A DNA stretch of 64,000 nt from Cladopsammia gracilis (Eukaryota; Cnidaria; Anthozoa; Scleractinia; Dendrophylliidae): assembly GCA_022457155.1 (NCBI GenBank), contig JAJGOT010000603.1, positions 186,001 through 250,000 on the forward strand, in the 5' to 3' direction. Of this stretch, positions 1-11,708 are shown in pieces. The notes under the pieces were generated by a model that did no database searches, was not told the origin of the DNA, and saw only the letters and a list, made by a program, of their open reading frames with translations. Both the position numbers and the translations under genes were made by a program. How positions within the stretch are numbered: the first letter of the stretch is position 1; the number at the start of each line of letters is the position of its first letter.

Positions 1-803
1 ATGAATAAGCAGTCATTTGACACATTCTCCCATGGTAGAGTTGTTCTTTTTCAAAATACTCATGTAGGTAACAAGCCAAAGCAACTTTCTCGCCAACCTT
101 GTTACCTTTGGCTAAAAACTTCGGAAAACTTTCTGACCTCTCAGTCTTTTCGTTAAGGAAACACACCTTCCTTAGACCATATTCGTCAAATAGACTTTGC
201 TGCCATAGGACTTGGACATCTGCGATGGTCATTCCAGCGTTTATATGCGAGATAAAAAATCTACACAACTCTCGCGTGACTCCACTCTTATGAAATAAAA
301 TAAACGGTGCTTGAAAATCAGCTTCCACTTGAGATAAAACACCTTGATCGTGACTGAGGATTTGATGCTTATTTCTGCATAAGTAGACCCTGCCAACAAG
401 AAACACGTCATTTCGCAGACCCGAAAGGAGCCGTGGCTGATCGTAGTCATTGCTGCCAGCGGATTGGGTGCAAATGCTCTACAACATTTTTCTCATGGCA
501 AGACGGACAGAGCAGGATTAGTTCCGGAAAATACCTCAAAGGATCCCACAGCAAAATATCTTGCACTAAAAATGCTCTGGGCGAACACCCGACTGCATTC
601 CTGATACGTGTTCCACGTGGAATCGCATGAACAGGGCCAGTCGAAACGCAAACCTCTTCTCTATCACAATTTTCGATGACAAGGCGAATAAACGCTTTGG
701 TTTCTTCGTCCACCTTAACAGAAATAAGGCTTGGGACCAAACAAACAAGCAGCAACGCTGTTGAAAAGCTAATTTTTGTGACTATCCTGCCGGCGGACGC
801 CAT
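1..803 (-). pseudogene. Broken or partial gene with signal-peptide-like N-terminus and CxxC motif; function unknown
   Basis: An ATG at 801-803 opens a minus-strand frame of 118 codons. Its first ~28 residues (MASAGRIVTKISFSTALLLV...) look like a signal peptide or membrane anchor. Later come LLWDPLRYFPE and a CPSCHEKN zinc-knuckle-like motif. The frame stops at 447-449, but the +1 frame continues open from about 449 to the window edge (about 149 codons) with NDYDQPRLLSGLRND, VYLCRNKHQILSHD and a long alpha-helical-looking stretch. The two halves read as one protein if a single base is removed near 449, so this is either a frameshifted pseudogene or an assembly error. The CxxC...RW...QPR...VYLC...H..SHD spacing resembles domains of unknown function in expanded cnidarian families, but I cannot name the family. 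The gene runs off the left edge, so its 3' end is missing. Confidence 0.5.
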
Positions 804-878
804 CTTTGCTTACTCGCATTCTCGTCCCAGAGCCCTCTCGTTTGCCTTGGTCTCCAGTTTCCAGTTCCCCGCTCCAGC

Positions 879-1210
879 GATCCATTGATCTATTGATCCA
901 TCGATCCAGCGATCTACTGATCTATTGATCCATCGATCCAGCGATCTACCGATCTATCGATCTACTGATCTATCGATCTATTGATCCATCGATCCAGCGA
1001 TCTACCGATCTATCGATCTACTGATCTATCGATCTATTGATCCATCGATCCAGCGATCTACCGATCGATCGATCTATTGATCCATCGATCCACCGATCCA
1101 TCGATCCACCGATCTATCGATCTACTGATCTATCGATCTACTGATCTATCGATCTACTGATCTATCGATCTAGTGATCCATCGATCCAGCGATCTACCGA
1201 TCGATCTAAA
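879..1210. repeat. GATC-based octamer tandem array
   Basis: About 40 head-to-tail copies of an 8-bp unit of the form GATCYAYY (GATCCATC, GATCCAGC, GATCTACC, GATCTATC, GATCTACT) run uninterrupted, then decay into AGATCCAAAC-type units to about 1236. Variants occur in a semi-regular higher-order pattern. The palindromic GATC core puts one DpnII/MboI site every 8 bp. No coding role is evident; frames through it read as monotonous IDR/LDR repeats. Confidence 0.9.
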
Positions 1211-1236
1211 AGATCCAAACGATCCAAAATGATCCG

Positions 1237-1988
1237 ATGAAGAGATGCGCTAACGGCGTTGTCTGGCTTTGACGTCACCGGTGACTTGCTATATGGAGCA
1301 TGAACCGAAAAATGGCCGCCACGAAACGAAGTAGCTTTGGGACTCAACTCTGGATGAATTTCTCGACCTACCACGGCATATTTTGGAAGTTGCGACCACT
1401 GAGGAATACAAAAAGCGCAAAATTTCGGTGGTAGGTCGGAGTGACTGTGGACTTAGTATAAATATGAAATATGTGGGGAAGAAATGAACCCGTCAAAAAT
1501 TTTCGCCATTTCCCAGCATGCAGTGAGGTGGCGATGTTGAAAATCGAGGCAAGGCCAGAATACATTAGAATGAGAGGCTGTAGGTCGGCCCGGGCAACGA
1601 ATACGAGCAAAGAAAATCACTTCCAAGGTAGGACTAGGACTGAATTTTGCTATGAATGTTGACTTTTGGGTTTGCAACGATGATTTCAATAAAAAAAACG
1701 GAAGGCAAAAACGTGAATTTTGTTGCTTTTCTATGACGTTAAGAACGGTCATTTTTGTTCTTGTCCAAATTCAAACGCTGATATTCTGCAAAAATGGCTG
1801 ACTTTTTTGTGTTTATTGGGTATCTCAAATTGAGGGACTTTCTAGTCAATGCTCACAACTGATACTTAAGTTGAGAAAGTTACAATTTTTTAAAGCAGAG
1901 CCAATGGGTTAAGGGACACTCAGAAGCCGCTTTAGTGGAAAAAGACGAGCTTTCAGGGATAAAATCTTGCTTCGAGGAACTTCATGTA
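1237..1988. other. Non-genic spacer
   Basis: AT-rich sequence with several short ORFs in competing frames and no recognisable domain, splice-site pair or repeat structure. I see nothing supportable here. Confidence 0.5.
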
Positions 1989-2921
1989 CAGTGGAACCCC
2001 GCCATACGACCACCTCGTTAATACGACCACCCCGTTATTACGACCACTTTTTTGTGGCCCGAACAAAAGCACACTCATTTTCTTATCTGAAAACCTCGTT
2101 AATCCGACCACCCCGTTATTACGACTAACGACCATCTTTTGGAGTCCTCAGTCGTTATTTTCTTTATAAAATCACCCCGTTAATACGACCAGTCAAAATG
2201 CCTGGTGAGGCTGCTGAATGAAAACAGACTCAATCTGACAAACAATAACGCATTAATATTTTATTGAATGTTTTTAGGCAAAGGTGTTAGTGGTAAGCAT
2301 GTTCATTGCAGTGTTCAGTAAAAAGGATGCATGAACAGATACTTATACAAAAGATCTGAAAGACTTCACTTTGCAGCATTTCGAGGCTCTCAAAGTTATT
2401 TTGCCTTCTTGTTTCTGGAATGTCTAATAATTTGTTAAGCATATCAATGTTTCTTGGCTGTCCAGTAAACTTGTAAACGCATGGGATTTCCATGCCGTAT
2501 CTTCCCCAAGATTAACGGCTTTCCCAACAACTTGAAACTTTTCTTTGTAACAAAAGGCGAATGATTTCAATAATTGTTTAATAATTAAAGTGTCTTAAGC
2601 TACAATATAGAAAACGGCTCTTCGAGCGGACATTTCACTAGAAGCCCTTTCCTTTCATAACAAGGAACTGAAAGAAGTCAGTGTTTTTTTCTCATTCGTT
2701 TACTGTTACATTGTTCAGTTTCATGGAATTGCAGTTGTAAGATTGTTAATTAACTGCAAAAAGGTTGATTTTATAGCGGAATTAAACATTATACATGTAG
2801 TAGAATGTAGTTTAAAAACATGTTTCACCATAATTTGACCCTACCCCGTTAATACGACCACCCCGTTAATACGACCAAATTTCCATGGCCCGAAGGTGGT
2901 CGTATTAACGGGGTTCCACTG
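1989..2921. mobile_element. Non-autonomous Tigger/pogo-like DNA transposon with TA target duplication
   Basis: The left end CAGTGGAACCCCG and right end CGGGGTTCCACTG are inverted repeats, each flanked by TA (1987-1988 and 2922-2923), as expected for pogo/Tigger members of the Tc1-mariner group. Sub-terminal repeats of CCCCGTTAATACGACCA type occur at both ends (2010-2130 and 2845-2910). The interior (about 0.7 kb) has no DDE transposase frame. A 68-codon minus-strand ORF (2287-2493) inside is not recognisable. This is a MITE or internally deleted copy that would need a transposase supplied in trans. Confidence 0.85.
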
Positions 2922-2923
2922 TA

Positions 2924-3702
2924 TTACGTTTTTATCAATGGGGGAGATGTTTGTTTTTTACGGATTTCAGAACCAGAAGCGGAGATTTGAATTTCCAAGC
3001 AAGCGAGGGACTTACATTTGTAAAGGTAAAACAGATTACATTTTTCGTTGAGAATTTATGTTGATATCAATCTGTGAGTGACTTTTTCTTTGTGTTATTG
3101 TTAGTTTTGTAGAATTGATTTTAAAACGTGCTTAAATTCAGTTGTATCGATTTCTTGAATTTCATCGAAGAAAGCTTGAACTCGATGAGCTATAAATGGT
3201 ACGCGTTTTGCTTTTAAACGTAAACTAATGGAGATTTGAATAAAAGTTTTCGAAAGATTGTGTTGTCCATTTTTTTGTGTTTGTACATTCATTAGATAGA
3301 TTGAAAGGCTATTTTATGTAAACAAAACAAGACTTTGATTTTATAGTACAGTTCTATCTTCACTCGCATCGCCTTATGTAAATTTGTTTGTGTATTTTTG
3401 CAATTTTGATTTTCAAATCAGTTTCTCGGGCAATTTTTGACAAGCAACAAGTGTATTTTATTCGAAAAGTAGTCGTACTAGTTATTCTAGACGGAGAAAA
3501 AGTTGTTTTTGTGAACTTTTGTACGGTCTATAAAAATGTACTGTGCAGACGGTCGCGTAATACTGTTTTGAGAATTGCTAAAATTGAAAAATAGCCTTCG
3601 TCAATCTTAATTCCTGTGCTTCCGACCTTTCACCTTAGTTAAGTTTCACCTTAGTTAAGCTTGTTCACAGAGCGACGCTGTTAGGCTCAGCCTATCTATA
3701 TA
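2924..3702. other. Non-genic AT-rich spacer
   Basis: No convincing gene. Short ORFs on both strands (3101-3292 minus, 3388-3594 plus) have low-complexity composition and no recognisable motif. Confidence 0.45.
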
Positions 3703-3988
3703 TATTAATTATAATGTAACCATGAAAATAAGTTGAAACGGTCTTACCTCGAAATACTGCCCCCAGTATGATTTAACTGTCCAGGAATAACATCAAACCA
3801 CAGGTGACAACATATACAGCCTGTACACTCAATACAAACTCAGTCTGAGCTGTTAGACCTCCTTGCTTTATTTTCTTTATCACTTAAGCAGTATTTATAG
3901 GAAATATAGGAGTTTTTGGCCAATTATAGGAGTTTTATAGGATCCTTTAAAATAAATAGGAAAAATAGGAAGGCTCACTGGGGATATT
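3703..3988. repeat. Left end of the ~28-kb tandem duplication, copy A
   Basis: From ATTAATTATAATGTAACCAT onward this sequence matches 31761-32045 nearly base for base, including the phrase TAGGAGTTTTTGGCCAATTA. Left of this point the two copies differ, so this marks the 3'-side limit of the duplicated unit as seen in the window. It contains no ORF. Confidence 0.75.
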
Positions 3989-3989
3989 T

Positions 3990-4106
3990 AACAGTTATTC
4001 ATCGAGGACGAGCCGAATATGAGATGATATATATAACCAACGAGGCGCCGCGCCGAGTTGGTTATATATCAGCTCATATTCGGCGAGGCCGAGATGAATA
4101 ACTGTT
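3990..4106. repeat. Near-perfect hairpin palindrome
   Basis: The arms read outward from about 4048. ACAGTTATTCATC at the left is mirrored by GATGAATAACTGT at the right, with GCCGAATATGAG/CTCATATTCGGC inside and a GC-rich GGCGCCGCGCC centre. Each arm is about 50 bp. It is absent from the corresponding part of copy B (near 32045), so it is an insertion or loss difference between the duplicated units. No coding function. Confidence 0.8.
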
Positions 4107-4759
4107 TTAGTAAAATTTCAAACACTCAAATAACTGGAAATTGGAAAAAAAATTATTTCCGCTCCAAAAAAATACATGACTGTCACGTCAGTGAACAAGT
4201 GTCACATAACCGGTTCGCAAATCGAAAGCGAGTAAATGCTAACAAGCGGCGAGATCGTGAAGAATGTTTCTTTCAAAAGTAGTTTCCTTGAAAAATAGGT
4301 TTTAATCGGACTAGCCGAAATGGTTATGGATTTAAACATTAGAATTGTGGAAATTATATTACGGACGAGGAAGGATTTGCCCCCAACGTGCACGCACGTG
4401 CACAACGTGCTCCCCGAATGTCGCCATTTTTTTCCGCGACGGTTTTTTTTCGCGTAATTCGTCATCATTTTTCCATATTTGGGCAAATTAACCAATAACG
4501 ACTCAGATCGGTAGCGGTTGGACCAATCAGAAATCTAGAAAATCATTATCGAGAGGTAAAAATTTACTAAATAAGGTTATTATGGGTGAAGTGCTAGCAT
4601 GGAAACGAGGATATCACTTGGTATAAGCTAAAAGCCTTATTCGTAATGGTACCGTCAATACGCCTTATTCGATGGTTTAACAGATAGTACACGCGGATAT
4701 TTTATGAGTTGTGTGGTATAAGTATAAGCTAAAAGCCTTATTCGTATATCGTCAATTAA

Positions 4760-4905
4760 CAATTATTGGATGAGGTTGAGCATGATAGCGATAATTATCA
4801 AAGCCAAAGTTTGTGTTATCTGCCGAAGCCGAAGGCTGAGGCGGATAACACAAACTGAGGCCTTGATTATTATCGCTATCATGCGAAAACCGAATCCAAT
4901 AATTG
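4760..4905. repeat. Second hairpin palindrome
   Basis: CAATTATTGGAT...GATAGCGATAATTATCAA is mirrored by TGATTATTATCGCTATC...ATCCAATAATTG around a GCCGAAGCCGAAGGCTGAGG loop. Arms are about 65 bp. Both strands carry matching 70-codon ORFs only because the sequence is its own inverse, not because it codes. Confidence 0.8.
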
Positions 4906-4999
4906 TTTTATTATGCATATTCCTGAGCTGCACTTGTAAAGACAAGAGCGCGCACAAAAACGTGATCAATGCACAGCAGTCAACTTGTAAGTAAACAAC

Positions 5000-5080
5000 T
5001 TACGTCACTTCTGCATGCATAAAACTATTGTCTGTAGGTTGACGTCACTTCTGCATGCATAAAACTATTGTCTGTAGATA
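5000..5080. repeat. Two-copy 39-bp direct repeat
   Basis: TGACGTCACTTCTGCATGCA plus the following ACTATTGTCTGTAG occurs twice in tandem. Each unit carries a perfect TGACGTCA octamer, the CRE/ATF consensus; any regulatory meaning is speculative. Confidence 0.7.
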
Positions 5081-5340
5081 TGACGTAACAGAAACAGCAA
5101 GCAATAATTAGCTGCGTGCTTATAGCCAATCAAAATCGAGCTAGTGACACCAATGTATAATAATACGCCTTATCCGATGGTTTAACAGATAGTACACGCG
5201 GATAATTTACGAGTTGTGTGGTATTGGTATAAGCTAAAAGCCTTATTCGTAATGGTAACGTCAATACACCTTATTCGATGGTTTAACAGATAGTACACGC
5301 GGATATTTTACGAGTTGTGTGGTATTTTTTCGAGTCCCGC

Positions 5341-7908
5341 AGAGTCGAGAATTCGAAAAAATGCGAATGAGTAAAATGTCCGCACGTATTATCTGTTAAA
5401 CTATCGAATAACGGATTTATTATTCGAATGAAATTATTTTTATTATAGTTTCTGTGTCTTCAAGCCGGGACACTAAGGTGTAATACGACAATCTACTGTG
5501 TTGTACGCTCGGATATTTTGCGTGTTCTCTTTTCCTTGTAAGGGAAAATGACGTCACAGTCGAATAATAAAGGAAATTAATCCACGTTTGAGGACAGGAG
5601 AGGCGTGTGTACCAGGCGCCGGTTTATTTATGGGGAGCAATTTTGAGGATGAACGACGACCTCTCCCTTTCTCGCGTGCCCCTCGCGCGCGCGCCTCCTC
5701 GAAATTGCGCCCAATAAATAAACCGGCGCCTGCTACTCAGGTAAGGCCGAGGGGGGTGGGGGGGGGGGGGGGGTGGGGGATGGGGGTAGCACCTCAAGTA
5801 CCACAGGCTTTTCTTGCACTTTCACGTCTCTCATATTACCCAGCTCTTATGGCCCTAAATGCTATCAGTTTCCTCTTATTACTCGCCTCTTACTATGGTC
5901 CTCACTACTCCAAGAAAGACAAAACCCTGTGGTACTCAGGGCAGGAGAAAAGTTTCACATCACAACAAGAACAATCAGCATCATCACTCAACAGCAAAGT
6001 TTATTTCGTCAACCAAACAAATTGGCATTATTCGAGCATTATGAACACTCTGAAAAGCGTTCATAACTTGGTGCATTAAAACAATTTGTACAGTTCTGTT
6101 TTGTTCTATAAAAGTTCATTGCATTCACATACAAGATACAATCTACTCAACAGACGATCATTGCTAAGTTAGCGCTTTCTAAACTAAACTATACTGCTAC
6201 AATTACCATGGTTTTCCGCTGTTACAGAACCTAACATCATTCCTTGAATTTAATTTATTATTAAAAAGGAGAAGCTTCTACAATAGATTAGACTTAAAAG
6301 TAACAATACATTGATGTTGTACATGTATTTACATAGGACTCGTTCCAACACATTACAATTTATGAACAATTTCAATAACGGTACGGAGTTTTAAAAAGAC
6401 AGCCATAAACTAGAAATATGAATATTTACATTTAAAAAATCGAAAGTACAAATATGTGATACTCTTTCTCGTCGACCCTGCAGGAGACCTTGTGATGCAC
6501 TCAATTTGAGCACAATTTTCAGTTTTAGGGTTGCAAAAAGTTTCAACTCCACCATGGGAGTCTTGCATTGTCAGCCATGTTATAACATGTATTATTTATA
6601 GAAGGTTGTTTGGGATTCATCAGCAGAGCATATATTCCAAACCAAGGCTAAGTTCACACTATACAGCAAATACAAAATATCTAGCACAGTATGAAAAGAC
6701 ACGGCACAGGTACAGTGCCAAAGCTAATCCAACAAAGACTTTCTATTGAATGTAGACGCGTTTGAAGGAATTTCCGGCGAAAGTGAGCACATGAAAAAAA
6801 GCAATAGTGGTGGCCATTTGGCAGTCTGTACACCAAAAAATCTCAATTTTTTCTGCATGCAAGGCACAGGGCAACCAACACAAGATTAGGATTGCGATTT
6901 AATACGAGGGTGGGGGGAGGGGGGTAGGGGGAGTGGCGCCGGTAAAACACGAGTCGACACTGGCACGTGTGATAACGAAATTGACACGTCTAAGAACGAA
7001 ATTGGAGAAATTGGAACATGTCGTCATGTGTGAACAAAAGGTTCAGCCGTTAGAGGGGTTTTTACACTGGCGCAGACGATATTCAGTATAGTGTGAACCT
7101 AGTCTTAGGGTGGGCGTACACAGAAAAAAATATGCAACAATAAAACGTATGTGACGTGGCTTAAAATGGCAGTAACCAGTAACTTGACTACAATATGTTA
7201 CGGCAATAGCTATTTATGTAACCACAATGAGTTCGGCCATGCTGTTCGATAACAAAAAAAATGCGGTTGCCACTGGATCATCACTGAGTGCCTCTTTTAA
7301 CTTTTAACCTTCATAACGTTGTATGAAAAGGCATGTTTAGGAGTCAGTTCTATGCTGACATAAATTGCATTCGGGGTAACTTCTTTGCCCATCTACCAGA
7401 GGTCATAACGCCTTTTTCAAGAGGTTATGATTTCATTAAAGGGGCATATGTCACGTTATTGTAAGCTATTTGACCTCAAAAACGGGTCTTTAAATAGTTC
7501 AAAACCCTAAACTGTATCATGAATGGTTTGAAAAACACGAGATTGTCGCACTACAGCGAAAATAAAATGGATACAAAACCTTTCTGCAGGGTTGAAAGAA
7601 ATAAAGTTCATTTAGGTCATGTTGTATAAAATGTCCAAACAAGTTGTACAGAGACTCTGTTATCGTATGAATGGACAGATTAATCTTATTTGCATGTATA
7701 ATTAAGATTGATGCTCAAAATTAAAGAACTTTCGTCAAGGTTCGCCAAAGAGGAAAATAACGTGACAAATCCCCTCAGGTTAGCACATTTTGTTACCTTT
7801 TCATTTTTAGCCGCATTTCTATTGTGATTAAATTTCGCTGTATATATTTTACTTTGCTGTGTGAAGCCCAGGAATTTCAATTACTGCTTTGCTACTGAAT
7901 TTAAGCTT
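5341..7908. other. 3' flank of gene A; duplicated non-coding DNA
   Basis: No gene. The stretch matches 32500-35097 downstream of gene B block by block, including a segment bounded by GGCGCCGGTTTATT and its inverse (5617-5730), a poly-G run (about 5755-5773) and the AT-rich sequence just past the stop codon. The 163-codon ORF at 5588-6079 runs through the poly-G tract and is not kept open in copy B, so I do not annotate it. The 3' UTR of gene A should lie in the part nearest 7908; I could not place a firm poly(A) signal. Confidence 0.5.
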
Positions 7909-10900
7909 TTAGCACTCATTTTCCTTTCCATAAAAACATACAGTGAGGTCAAGTAAGGATAATGATCTGCATTTCGTCAAAAGTTTACCAAAGTCATATA
8001 TATGGCTTCCACTTGTAGCACATTGGTTGTTAACTTGCAATCTCAGTGTAGTTAACGAGTCACTACTTATCAAAATGTTGAACAGTTTGGATAACCAGTC
8101 TTTATTCACTTCTCTACATATGTTGACTGTCAGATTGAATGTAGTTAATGATGTGTTTTGCGCCAAATTTTCAATCAAATTGCGTGACCAGGCTTCATCC
8201 TTGTCCCCTTCACTGTAGTCATTCCACGTCAGTGTAAACGTGGTTAAAGATTTGTTTTTTGCCAAACCATCACCTAGATAACGCGCCCAGCTTCCATGTG
8301 GGACACCGTAGTTATTCACTGTCACAGTTAGAGAAGTTAAAGAAGTGTTTTCTGGCAAACCTGCATACAGTCCAAATGCCCAGTCGCTATTTGTACCATG
8401 CATGTAACTGTAGTTGTTAATTGTCAGAGTGAGTGTAATTAATGATGCGGTTCTCTTCAAACCATCAGCCAGGTCCTGATACCAGATATAGCAGGTACGA
8501 AAGTAATTGTCGATGGTCAGATAAAGGTTCATCAGTGAAGTGTTTTGCTTCAAGCACTTACATAGAACACCATTCCAAATTCCACCCATGTTGTCACTGT
8601 TTAAGGTAATAGACAGTGTAGTTAACGACTTGATTTTCACCAAGCTGTCCCTCAGGCCTTGTGCTGATAAATCCCTCACTTCATTGTGATCGTTTATTGC
8701 AAGACTGAGTGTAGTTAATGACACCATTTTGGCCAAGCTATCACCCAGTGTGCAGTCCCAACCTCCTTTCATGTTAGTGTAGTTGTTGATAGTGAGATTC
8801 AAAGCCGTTAATGATGTGCTTTGCAACATACTCTCTCCAAGACCTTCCCCCAAGTCGGCATTCATCATGTAGTTGTTCATTGTAAGATCAAGCGCAGTTA
8901 ATGATTTGTTTTCTGTCAAAACATCACCAAGATGGCTTGTCCAGTCTTTAGTTCCATCACTGTCATTGTTGATTGTAAGACTAAGCTTTTCCTTTCTGGT
9001 GTCCTTGACTTTAGAGAAGAGCTGTGACAATGATGCAAGATTATCGATAGAGACATCAAGAGCATTATACGATTCATAAGGATCTATAAGCACGCCACGC
9101 ACATTTTGGACAACAGTTAGATTGTTAACTGGTGTTCCTCGGAGAACAGTATGTCCCTCTGTGGTCAACTCGCCCCAGATATTGATAGTGAGAGAGGACA
9201 GCGTCTTGTGCGGTTTTAAGCATTTTGCTAAGCATTTTGCAACGCCATCAGTTAATCTTCCATGGACGTTTAAAGTCAGGCAAGACTGGAGGGAACGAAC
9301 CAAGACTTCACTTAAAGCTTCTGTTCCTTCACAAGTCAGCTCACCCCAAATGTTTACGGTTAAGTGCTGTTTTGGAACTAATGCTTTCTCGACCACAACT
9401 GGACAAAACGGAACTATGTGTCTACTTGCTACTTTGCTGCAGGTGTCTGGATGAAAAGCAAAAGTAACTGATGTCTTCTTTGTGAAACGAAGATTCTCCA
9501 CAATGCTCTGCCAGTTATCAGGAAGCTCTCCACGGACAAATACTCTCAAATCATCCAGAGAACGATTCTCTAGAATTCCTTTTTCTAGGAAATTTGCACC
9601 AGCAAAACTCAGTTTTCCGTTAACACGCAGCTCAAATGACTTCAAAACGGTTTGTTCTGCAAGTCCTTCACCAACAGCAGCTGCTACTGAATCTTGCATA
9701 TCTCCACAAATGATGAGAGAAAGAGAAGTTAAACATTTATTTGATGAAAGCTTTTCTAAAGCTTGTATTGTAGCAGCATCCATTGGGCTATACATCTCGA
9801 GGCCAACAGACGTCAACATGGTATCAGCACACAATCCAGTTTCAAGAGCATGGGCCCAAGCCTCGCCATGCTCTCTTTGCAATGCAAATGTTACTTTTGT
9901 TAAGGTCTTACTCGTCGCCAACCCTTTGCCAATGATAACAGCTGCGTCCAAAGAGATACTGCGATACACTTTGAGAGTAAACTCTGACAAACTCGTGCTT
10001 GCAGACAACCCTTTAAGTAGAGCTTCTGCTAGTATTGAAGTCATTTCGTGATTAAAAATGCTAACATTCGTAAGCTGTGAGCAACATTCTATACAAGCTA
10101 CGATAGTGTTCATTTGGTCCCTCCCATGGTCATGGTAAGGTGCAATGAGCTCAACAGGCTTCTGTAAACCTGAAAAACGTTTGCAAGCCTTCAAAACATG
10201 AACAAAGTCGTCAATGCTGATATATCGATCATCCTCGCTACAATAGTAGTCTACGTTGACGACCAGTGGAAAAGGTATAAAAGAACAAAGAGTAACTGCC
10301 ATTAGTTCAGCATTTCCACTTTCACAGAAGCCTTTAGTAAAGAAAGTTGCCGCCTCCCTACTGCAATAGTGCCAGTCCCAGTTACCTGAGCTCTTCAGCT
10401 CCTCACCAATCTCTGTGAAAAGAATATTTGCTTCCTGGCCTAGTACACCAGACACAAAAAGAAACACTTGTCGATATTTCCCCACCAAATCATCAAAGAT
10501 CAAATGCTCAAATAAATTTAATTGATTTGTTCGTAACTCGTGCGCAATATAGACGGCCGCCAGGTACTCTTGGAAGGTCTTGTGAAGAAAATAGTACTCA
10601 TGGTGTGGTGTTATCCTCTTCAGACTCTCTTCCTTATAAAGAAGACCGATTTCACGGGCTACCAAGTTTTTATTTTTGCTCTCACGTTCTGTCAATTCGT
10701 CTTCACGGAAACAATGACGATCATTCAGCAGGCATATCCAAGCTAGTTCTCCAAGTGCAAGAATGTCCTCTTGAAATTGCTTCCCTAAAGCTTTGTCGTC
10801 TTTATGGGTTTTCAGACGGTGTTTTGCACAATACCTTCTTAAGAGGCACTGGACAATGATTTGGTAAAGCTCAGAACGGGAAGATGGCAGTTTTCCCTCA

Positions 10901-11708
10901 TAGTCCTCATACACAACACAAAGGAGAAGTAAATTTAGCGGATTATTTCGAAGGGCATGCAATAAAGCGTTTTTTTGAATTTCTTTAATGAGCTCCTCTC
11001 CCTTTGATGAATGCCCTGGACTGATATTTGCAAAATGTTTTCTGACATACTCAAAAGCATCACTATCTGTGAATCCTTTGATTTTTAAACAAATGTCAAA
11101 AGGGAACTTTTTTCGCACCTCGATTCCTCGTTCTTGTCGGGTTGTGGCCAAAATACAGCAACATGGTAAAATTTTTCTGTCAAGCAGTTTATCCACATGA
11201 TGCTGTGAGTTTTGGGGAAGTTCATCCAAACCATCCAAAATAATTAAAATTCTCTTCTGGTTATCAGGGTTCTTGATATAGTCAAAAAACTTCTCCTTGG
11301 TCTTTTCATTGATATCTTCGGGCAGAAGTTGTTCATTGATGGCTTTCATTATATCTCCATCGATGTCTCTACATTTCAATAGCAGCACAAATTCCAATTT
11401 GTGCAAGGAAAACTTTGTTGCCCAGTCATAAGCAAGTTTAAGGCAAAACGTAGTTTTACCAATTCCTGGACTTCCCTCAACTAACATCATTCCATTCTCA
11501 CCTTTGTCAAGATCTTTGAAGATATTGTACACGTTGACCTCTTCACCTTCTACCTGAAGGACTGATTTTCGTCTTGAAACAATTTTCAATCTAGTGTAGA
11601 CATTTGCAAGGGGTAACTGGAGGGTGTTATCCCAAAACAGTGGTCTTAATTGAGAACGTCTCTTGTATTCATCTTCGAGCAATTTCATAATAACAGAGTT
11701 ATCCGAAC
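7909..11708 (-). CDS. Gene A exon 4: NACHT NTPase and LRR domain
   Basis: The exon begins after acceptor TTTTTTTCCCAACAG (11709-11710). The upstream in-frame ATG at 11730 lies in the intron's polypyrimidine tract and is not a start. NACHT features (whole-protein numbering): Walker A GSPGIGKTT at 528-536, Walker B LIILDGLDEL at 604-613, sensor-type ATTRQE at about 637-642, winged-helix-region NPLNLLLLC, and the NLR-typical FLHKTFQEYLAA at about 823-834. From about residue 1000 to the end run roughly 20 leucine-rich units, many of the form SLTTLxLTINNY, a ribonuclease-inhibitor-like class with an unusual Asn-Asn-Tyr turn. The stop is TAA at 7909-7911. The single 3.8-kb exon is intact, so the gene is probably functional. 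Confidence 0.9.

Larger units (their letters stand above)
4610..5340. repeat. Degenerate ~102-bp tandem repeat, copy A, interrupted
   Basis: Units contain GGTATAAGCTAAAAGCC, TTATTCGTAATGGTA, GATGGTTTAACAGATAGT and ACGCGGATA-TTTACGAG. Copies begin near 4619, 4715 and 5226, broken up by the 4760-4905 hairpin and a 39-bp direct repeat. The same unit forms a clean four-copy array at 32096-32500, at the matching place 3' of gene B. Confidence 0.75.

Noticed and set aside
879..1210. Coding repeat of IDRSIDR type on the minus strand
   Set aside because: Result of the octamer array; frame shifts through all three phases as units of 8 bp accumulate.
5588..6079. 163-codon ORF downstream of gene A
   Set aside because: Runs through a poly-G tract and low-complexity DNA; the frame is not preserved in copy B at 32582-32992.
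9482..10051. 189-codon plus-strand ORF and several others opposite the NACHT-LRR exons
   Set aside because: Antisense shadows of intact minus-strand coding sequence; no motif of their own.
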